A stretch of DNA of 19,728 nucleotides from an uncultured Oscillospiraceae bacterium. GTDB taxonomy: Bacteria > Bacillota > Clostridia > Oscillospirales > Acutalibacteraceae. Where the stretch lies: contig CAJMBP010000026.1 in assembly GCA_905211675.1 (NCBI GenBank), positions 1 to 19,728 on the forward strand. Direction: 5' to 3'. The notes beneath the pieces were generated by a model that saw only the letters and a list, made by a program, of their open reading frames with translations, was not told the origin of the DNA and searched no databases. Below are positions 15,069 through 19,728 of this stretch, in pieces. The stretch's first letter is position 1. Each line of letters opens with the position of its first letter. The position numbers were made by a program, and so were the translations under genes.

Positions 15069-15084
15069 ACACAAAATATTGTGT
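15069..15084. promoter_or_regulatory. NrdR box 2, upstream of the -35
   Basis: ACACAAAATATTGTGT matches the NrdR consensus at 15 of 16 positions. Its centre is 32 bp, about three helical turns, from box 1, the paired spacing typical of NrdR operators. Confidence 0.85.
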
Positions 15085-15145
15085 TTTATCAAAACAAACA
15101 AATTTTGACTCTTTTTCTGTACAAATTAACCACAAAAAACAAAGA

Positions 15146-15174
15146 AAAACGGCAGATATAGTGTCTGCCGTTTT
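15146..15174 (-). terminator. Terminator after yebC
   Basis: An 11-bp perfect stem (15146-15156 with 15164-15174) and 7-nt loop lie 32 nt after the yebC stop. On the - strand the right-hand side continues into a U-rich tail (TTTCTTTGTTTTTTG). It separates the dus-yebC transcript from the nrdD promoter. Confidence 0.82.
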
Positions 15175-15205
15175 GATTTTAACCTATATATTGTGGTTTT
15201 GCGCA

Positions 15206-15937
15206 TTATTCTTCGGGCATTTCCCAGTTGTGCCATATTTCCTGAACATCGTCATTTTCTTCAAGCATATCGATAAGCTTTTCCATTTTAGCTACCGATT
15301 CTTCATCATCAATAACGGTTGTTGTCTGCGGAATATATTGCACCTCGGCAGAAAGGAAGGAATAGCCCTTTTCTTCTAAAGCGTCACGCACGGTGCCTAA
15401 ATCGTTAGGCTCGGTGGTTATTTCAAACACATCGCCGTCAAAGCTGAAATCTTCGGCACCGGCTTCAAGTGCCGCTTCCATAACGGTGTCCTCGTCAAGA
15501 CCTTCGCCCTCGATAACTATTACACCCTTGCGGTCAAACATAAACATTACCGAGCCAGACTGACCGAGATTGCCGCCGCACTTATCAAAATAGTGACGCA
15601 TTTCTCCTGCGGTTCGGTTGCGGTTGTCGGTAAGGGTTTCAACAACTACGGCAACACCGTTGGGGCCGTAGCCCTCATAAATAAGCTCTTCATATTCATT
15701 AGCGCCGCCCTCGCCCGCGGCTTTTTTAATAATGCGCTCAATATTATCGTTCGGAACATTGTTTGCCTTGGCCTTTGCTATGGCGTCTTTAAGCTTGCTG
15801 TTTTCCTGCGGATTGGGGCCGCCTGCTTTAACTATAACCGAAATTTCACGACCGATTTTAGTAAAAATTTTTGCCTTTGCGGCATCGGTTTTTTCTTTTT
15901 TGCGTTTAATATTATTCCACTTGGAATGTCCTGACAT
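15206..15937 (-). CDS. yebC: YebC/PmpR family protein (TACO1-like)
   Basis: This 243-aa cytoplasmic protein is full length for the family and starts with the invariant MSGHSKWNNIKRKKEKTDA (residues 1-19). It continues KIFTKIGREISVIVKAGGPNPQENSKLKDAI (24-54) and NVPNDNIERIIKKA (60-73). YEGYGPNGVAVVVETLTDNRNRT near residue 85 and FDKCGGNLGQSGSVMFMFDRKG near 113 complete the three-domain signature. The family is traditionally annotated as transcriptional regulators; more recent work links members to translation. AAAGG precedes the ATG. It follows dus by 47 bp with no terminator between, so the two are likely an operon. Confidence 0.95.
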   Translation of the reverse strand: MSGHSKWNNIKRKKEKTDAAKAKIFTKIGREISVIVKAGGPNPQENSKLKDAIAKAKANNVPNDNIERIIKKAAGEGGANEYEELIYEGYGPNGVAVVVETLTDNRNRTAGEMRHYFDKCGGNLGQSGSVMFMFDRKGVIVIEGEGLDEDTVMEAALEAGAEDFSFDGDVFEITTEPNDLGTVRDALEEKGYSFLSAEVQYIPQTTTVIDDEESVAKMEKLIDMLEENDDVQEIWHNWEMPEE

Positions 15938-15984
15938 AAATTACCGACCTTTCAAAACTCGTTTTAAGCAACTTAAATATATTA

Positions 15985-16953
15985 TCATAAATCCCTGTTT
16001 TGTTCAAGTGCTTTTTCAAAAATAAGTTCTATATCCCGAAGACTTGTAATCTGACCGCACATACGGCGCAACGCCGCCGAGCCCTTGAGCCCTGTAAGAT
16101 ACCACGCGGTATGCTTTCGTGATTCTAAAATTGCGGTGCGCGGCTGCTTGTATTTGTGCATAAGCTCTATTTGCTCGAAACAGGTTTTAAAGCGCTCTTC
16201 CAATGTGGGGGCGGCATATTCCCTGCCCTCGAAAAACGCGTTTATTTGATCAAAAATAAAGGGATTGCCCTGTGCCGCGCGCCCCACCATACAGTAGTCG
16301 CACCCCGTGTATTCATACATAAAAGCGGCGCTTTTTGCGTCGGTTATATCGCCGTTTGCAATAACGGGAATTTTTACAGAGCGCTTAACATCGCGAATTA
16401 TATCATAATTTACGGGCGGAGCGTACATCTGCCTGCGTGTTCTGCCATGAACGGTAATTGCTGCGGCGCCCGCCGCCTCGCATATTTTAGCAAGCTCTGC
16501 GGCGTTAAGGCTGTCGCTATCCCAACCGGCGCGCATTTTTACCGTAACGGGCACCGATGCCGCCTTTACAACTTCTTCAACTATCTTTCCTGCAAGCTTA
16601 GGTTCTTTCATAAGCGCACTGCCGCCGCCGTGGCCTGCAACCTTGGGGGCGGGGCAGCCCATATTTATATCAATAAAATCGGGATTCAGTTCCTGTGCGC
16701 GTTTAGCCGCCCGAGCCATTATTTGAGGGTCATTACCGAAAAGCTGTGACGCGCAAACCGCATCACTTTTAAAACATTCAAGCAGTTTGGCAGACTTTTT
16801 GTCGCCCTGCATAACGCCTCGGGCGCTTGTAAGCTCACCCACGGTAAAGCCTGCGCCGTATCTTACGCATATTTCTCTCATAGCTCTGTCGGCAACCCCC
16901 GCCATCGGAGCCAGCGCCGCAAAGCCCTTAATTTCAATATCTTTAATTTTCAT
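15985..16953 (-). CDS. dusB: tRNA-dihydrouridine synthase (DusB-like)
   Basis: This flavoenzyme reduces uridines of the tRNA D-loop to dihydrouridine with NADPH. The FMN-binding TIM barrel begins LAPMAGVADRAMRE (residues 14-27). ASQLFGNDP is at 68-76, and the catalytic cysteine is C100 in DINMGCPAPKV. Later motifs are VTVKMRAGWD, AITVHGRTRRQMY, IPVIANGDI and GCDYCMVGRAAQGNPFIF, followed by the helical tRNA-binding domain. Length 322 aa is typical. The ATG at 16953 is the only sensible start, since residues 1-20 already match the family N-terminus. However, no Shine-Dalgarno sequence precedes it and the predicted transcription start is only a few bases upstream. The DusB subgroup assignment is by general similarity. 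Confidence 0.94.
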   Translation of the reverse strand: MKIKDIEIKGFAALAPMAGVADRAMREICVRYGAGFTVGELTSARGVMQGDKKSAKLLECFKSDAVCASQLFGNDPQIMARAAKRAQELNPDFIDINMGCPAPKVAGHGGGSALMKEPKLAGKIVEEVVKAASVPVTVKMRAGWDSDSLNAAELAKICEAAGAAAITVHGRTRRQMYAPPVNYDIIRDVKRSVKIPVIANGDITDAKSAAFMYEYTGCDYCMVGRAAQGNPFIFDQINAFFEGREYAAPTLEERFKTCFEQIELMHKYKQPRTAILESRKHTAWYLTGLKGSAALRRMCGQITSLRDIELIFEKALEQNRDL

Positions 16954-16962
16954 AACTTTTTA

Positions 16963-16991
16963 ATTATACAAGAAAATGAACATTCTGTCAA
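16963..16991 (-). promoter_or_regulatory. Promoter of dus with consensus hexamers
   Basis: On the - strand, TTGACA (16986-16991), a 17-bp spacer and TATAAT (16963-16968) match both consensus hexamers exactly. Transcription is expected near 16956, about 3-4 nt before the dus ATG. Confidence 0.88.
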
Positions 16992-17007
16992 TTTTTTAAA
17001 TTTTATA

Positions 17008-17036
17008 GTGACAAATTGCTTTAAAGATGATACAAT
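17008..17036 (+). promoter_or_regulatory. Promoter of polA
   Basis: GTGACA (17008-17013), a 17-bp spacer and TACAAT (17031-17036) with an extended TG (TGATACAAT). Expected start is near 17043, giving a leader of about 32 nt. Its -35 lies 16 bp from the -35 of the divergent dus promoter, so the two promoters are back to back in the 121-bp gap. Confidence 0.72.
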
Positions 17037-17074
17037 AATCATAATTATATTTATTATAATAGGAGTGATATTGT

Positions 17075-19591
17075 TTGAAACTGTTGGCAATCGACGGCAA
17101 CAGCATAATCAACCGTGCTTTTTACGGAATAAAACTGCTTTCTACCAAAGACGGTCAATACACTAACGCCGTTTACGGTTTCATAAATATTTTAAATAAA
17201 CTGCTTGAAAAAGAAAACCCCGACTGCGTGGCGGTTGCCTTTGACCTTAAGGCACCTACCTTCCGTCACAAGATGTATGACGCATACAAGGCAGGAAGAC
17301 ACGCCTCACCCGACGAGCTCAGACAGCAGTTTCCCATTTTAAAACAGTGGCTTACACTTGCAGGCTACAGTTGTGTTGAATGCGAAGGCTACGAAGCCGA
17401 CGATATTTTAGGCACACTGGCACGGTCTTCACAACTCTGCGGTGACACCTGTGTTATTGCAACGGGTGACCGTGATTCACTGCAGCTTGTATCTGACAGC
17501 ACAAAGGTGTTGCTTACAGTAACCAAAATGGGACACCCTGAAATCACCGAATATACACCCGAAAAATTATTTGAAGATTACGGTCTTACACCCAATGAAA
17601 TGATCGAGCTTAAATCGCTTATGGGCGATTCGTCGGATAATATTCCCGGTGTTGCGGGTGTTGGTCAGAAAACGGCAACCGACCTTATAATGAAATACCA
17701 CTGCATTGACTATATTTACGAGCATTTAAACGAGCTTGATATAAAAGACGGTATTCGTAAAAAACTTGAAACTGATAAAGACAATGCTTTTTTAAGCCGT
17801 ACACTCGGTACAATTTGTTGCGAAGCACCCATAGATACAAAAATAGAAAACTATAAAATCGGTGCTGTTGACCGCAACGGGCTTGCGCGTCTTATGACAC
17901 AGCTTGAATTTTTCAAGCTTATGGACAAGATGGGTATATCTCCCGTTGCAGAAAACACCTCTGCAAAAGCCAAAATATCAAACTTTAAAGTCGGAAGTAT
18001 CACGAATATAAAAGACCACGCCGACATTTATATAAGCGACGACGGTATTGCCGCTGTAAGCGGCGGCTTTGTGTGCGGGTTAAAAGATGACGAGCTTTCG
18101 GCTCTTTTGGAAAACGAACAAATAAACAAACGCGTATATGATTATAAAAATCTTTATAAAAAATACCCGAATTCAAAATCTGTAAAATTTGACGCCATGC
18201 TCGGCGGTTATCTTATAAATCCGTCGGCATCCGATTATTCGCTAACCCGTTTGATTTCGGAATACGGTTCATCCGTAACCGTCGAAAGTTGTGATAGTGA
18301 ACTGCTTTTAAACGCAGCAAAATTTGCTGCTTGCTGTGACGGAATTGAAAAATCTCTTTCCGACAGCGGCCAGCTCGAACTACTTTATAACATTGAAGTA
18401 CCGCTTGCCCGTGTGCTTTCGCTTATGGAAACAAGGGGCTTTCTTGTGGACTGCGGCGGGCTTTCCGACTACGCGGCAGTTCTTGAAAAAAGCATATCCG
18501 AGCTTACTGCCGAAATATACAGCCTTGCAGGCGAAGAGTTTAATTTGAATTCACCCAAACAGTTAGGTCAAATTTTGTTTGTAAAGTTGAGCATTCCCGC
18601 CAAGAAAAAAACCAAAAGCGGTTTCAGCACAAGCGCCGAGGTTCTCGAAGATTTGCGTTTTGACTACCCTGTTGTCGATATGATTTTACGCTACCGTCAG
18701 CTTGCCAAGCTTAAATCAACCTACTGTGACGGTCTGCTTTCGTGCGTAGCCGATGACGGAAGAATACACTCAACCTTTAATCAAACCGAAGCGCGAACCG
18801 GCAGAATAAGTTCGCTTGAACCGAATTTACAAAACATTCCCGTAAGAACCGAAGAAGGCAGGGTTTTACGCAAATTTTTCAAGGCAAAAGACGGCTATGT
18901 TTTGTGTGACGCCGATTATTCACAAATTGAATTGCGCGTGCTTGCCAGTATGGCGAATGACACCGCTATGATTGAAGCGTTTAACAGCAATACCGATATT
19001 CACACCGTTACCGCCTCTCAGGTGTTTAATATTCCGATAGATATGGTGCTTCCTATTATGCGCAGCCGTGCAAAAGCGGTAAACTTCGGTATAGTTTACG
19101 GTATAGGCGCGTTTTCACTTTCAAAAGACATCGGCGTCAGCCGAAAAGAAGCCGACACCTATATTAAAAATTATCTCGACACCTATAAAGGCATTGCCGC
19201 TTATATGGAAAACACCATAAATCAAGCCAAGACCGACGGTTATGTTTCTACCCTGTTCGGCAGAAGACGCTATCTGCCCGAGCTTTCCGCTTCTAACGGT
19301 ATGCTTCGTGCTTTCGGCGAGCGTGTGGCCAGAAATGCACCCATTCAGGGGACTGCCGCCGATATTATAAAGATTGCTATGATAAGGGTAAACGACCGAT
19401 TAGAGCGTGAAGTTCCCCTCGCACAGCTTATTTTACAGGTTCATGACGAACTGATAGTTGAATGCCGCGAACAAGACAGCGCGTCTGTTTGTAAAATACT
19501 TGAAGAAGAAATGAAGTCCGCCGCACGCCTTTCGGTAGAGCTTTCGGTAGATGCTCATTGCGGTAAAACTTGGTTTGAGGCAAAAGACTGA
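17075..19591 (+). CDS. polA: DNA polymerase I
   Basis: PolA fills gaps and removes RNA primers during lagging-strand synthesis and repair. The N-terminal 5'-3' exonuclease (about residues 1-290) shows DGNSIINRAFY, GYEADDILGTLA, TGDRDSLQLV and MGDSSDNIPGVAGVGQKTA. The middle domain (about 300-455) keeps the fold but lacks the acidic DxE of an active 3'-5' exonuclease, as in many Firmicutes. The polymerase domain has motif A DADYSQIELR (from residue 612), motif B RSRAKAVNFGIVYG (from 663) and motif C QVHDELIVE (from 788). Length 838 aa is slightly short of Bacillus (about 880). The start is TTG at 17075, with AGGAG at 17061-17065. The stop overlaps the next gene by one base. Confidence 0.97.
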   Translation: MKLLAIDGNSIINRAFYGIKLLSTKDGQYTNAVYGFINILNKLLEKENPDCVAVAFDLKAPTFRHKMYDAYKAGRHASPDELRQQFPILKQWLTLAGYSCVECEGYEADDILGTLARSSQLCGDTCVIATGDRDSLQLVSDSTKVLLTVTKMGHPEITEYTPEKLFEDYGLTPNEMIELKSLMGDSSDNIPGVAGVGQKTATDLIMKYHCIDYIYEHLNELDIKDGIRKKLETDKDNAFLSRTLGTICCEAPIDTKIENYKIGAVDRNGLARLMTQLEFFKLMDKMGISPVAENTSAKAKISNFKVGSITNIKDHADIYISDDGIAAVSGGFVCGLKDDELSALLENEQINKRVYDYKNLYKKYPNSKSVKFDAMLGGYLINPSASDYSLTRLISEYGSSVTVESCDSELLLNAAKFAACCDGIEKSLSDSGQLELLYNIEVPLARVLSLMETRGFLVDCGGLSDYAAVLEKSISELTAEIYSLAGEEFNLNSPKQLGQILFVKLSIPAKKKTKSGFSTSAEVLEDLRFDYPVVDMILRYRQLAKLKSTYCDGLLSCVADDGRIHSTFNQTEARTGRISSLEPNLQNIPVRTEEGRVLRKFFKAKDGYVLCDADYSQIELRVLASMANDTAMIEAFNSNTDIHTVTASQVFNIPIDMVLPIMRSRAKAVNFGIVYGIGAFSLSKDIGVSRKEADTYIKNYLDTYKGIAAYMENTINQAKTDGYVSTLFGRRRYLPELSASNGMLRAFGERVARNAPIQGTAADIIKIAMIRVNDRLEREVPLAQLILQVHDELIVECREQDSASVCKILEEEMKSAARLSVELSVDAHCGKTWFEAKD

Positions 19592-19728
19592 TGAATATAA
19601 TTTTTGTATGCACAGGCAATACCTGCCGAAGCCCGATGGCAGAATATTATTTAAAATCTAAAAATTTAGAAGGCGTTAACGTTATAAGCCGTGGCTTCAG
19701 CGGCGGCGAGGGAGCCAACCCAAAATCC
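19591..19728 (+). CDS. ywlE: Low-molecular-weight phosphatase, probably protein arginine phosphatase (5' part only)
   Basis: Only the first 46 codons are in the window; the frame is open to the edge. MNIIFVCTGNTCRSPMAEYY contains the C(X)5RS phosphatase signature, with nucleophile C7 and R13. The residue at position 11 is Thr, as in YwlE-type protein arginine phosphatases, where classical low-molecular-weight tyrosine phosphatases usually have Ile or Val. This favours removal of phosphoarginine marks placed by McsB. The ATG overlaps the polA stop (TGATG), so translation is likely coupled. The catalytic DP loop lies beyond the window. Confidence 0.85.
   Translation, partial: MNIIFVCTGNTCRSPMAEYYLKSKNLEGVNVISRGFSGGEGANPKS

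Noticed and set aside
15956..15985. Separate yebC promoter (TTGAAC-N17-TAATAT) overlapping the end of dus
   Set aside because: The -10 matches only 4 of 6 positions in AT-rich sequence; read-through from the strong dus promoter is a simpler explanation.
16156..16749. A 197-codon + strand frame opposite dus
   Set aside because: Antisense shadow; the dus frame carries all catalytic motifs, including Cys100.

Overview
The window looks like chromosomal DNA of an anaerobic, spore-forming Clostridia-type Firmicute, probably of the Ruminococcaceae/Oscillospiraceae kind. The evidence is a complete spoIIIA sporulation operon, an oxygen-sensitive class III ribonucleotide reductase (nrdD-nrdG) under NrdR boxes, strong purine-rich ribosome binding sites, frequent TTG starts (and one CTG start), and Firmicute families such as TmcAL, Asp23/Gls24 and a YwlE-type arginine phosphatase. 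No tRNA, rRNA, CRISPR array, transposase or integrase was seen.

Layout. (1) 52-2153, + strand: tmcAL (tRNA-Met cytidine acetate ligase), overlapped by 4 bp by a galactose-mutarotase-like protein, then a strong terminator. (2) 2242-7017: an accessory-looking block. It holds an uncharacterised 198-aa gene and a 1239-aa collagen-like, BspA-like leucine-rich surface protein, both on the - strand. A divergent 85-aa XRE-type regulator on the + strand starts with CTG and is easily missed by ORF callers. The control region between the two divergent genes has a near-consensus promoter for the surface protein, flanked by two inverted copies of an 18-bp sequence. (3) 7074-12060, - strand: spoIIIAA-AB-AC-AD-AE-AF-AG-AH, tightly overlapped, then an Asp23/Gls24 gene with its own vegetative-type promoter. 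A sigma-E-like promoter lies before spoIIIAA. (4) 12165-14936, - strand: nrdD then nrdG, separated by a terminator-like hairpin. The nrdD promoter has one NrdR box filling its -35/-10 spacer and a second box upstream. (5) 15206-16953, - strand: dus and yebC. The dus promoter has consensus hexamers so close to the ATG that the mRNA should be nearly leaderless. (6) 17075-19728, + strand: polA, then the start of a YwlE-type phosphatase gene overlapping it by one base and cut by the window end.

How the genes work together. SpoIIIAA-AH form the mother-cell part of the SpoIIIA-SpoIIQ channel used during engulfment. NrdD and NrdG make dNTPs anaerobically. PolA, Dus, TmcAL and YebC are housekeeping replication and translation functions. 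The least explained part is the collagen-like protein / XRE regulator / 198-aa gene block, which sits where many Clostridia continue from the Asp23 gene into nusB-xseA-type genes. It resembles a regulated surface-adhesin locus. All functional statements come from motifs, context and recalled family knowledge; no searches were run.
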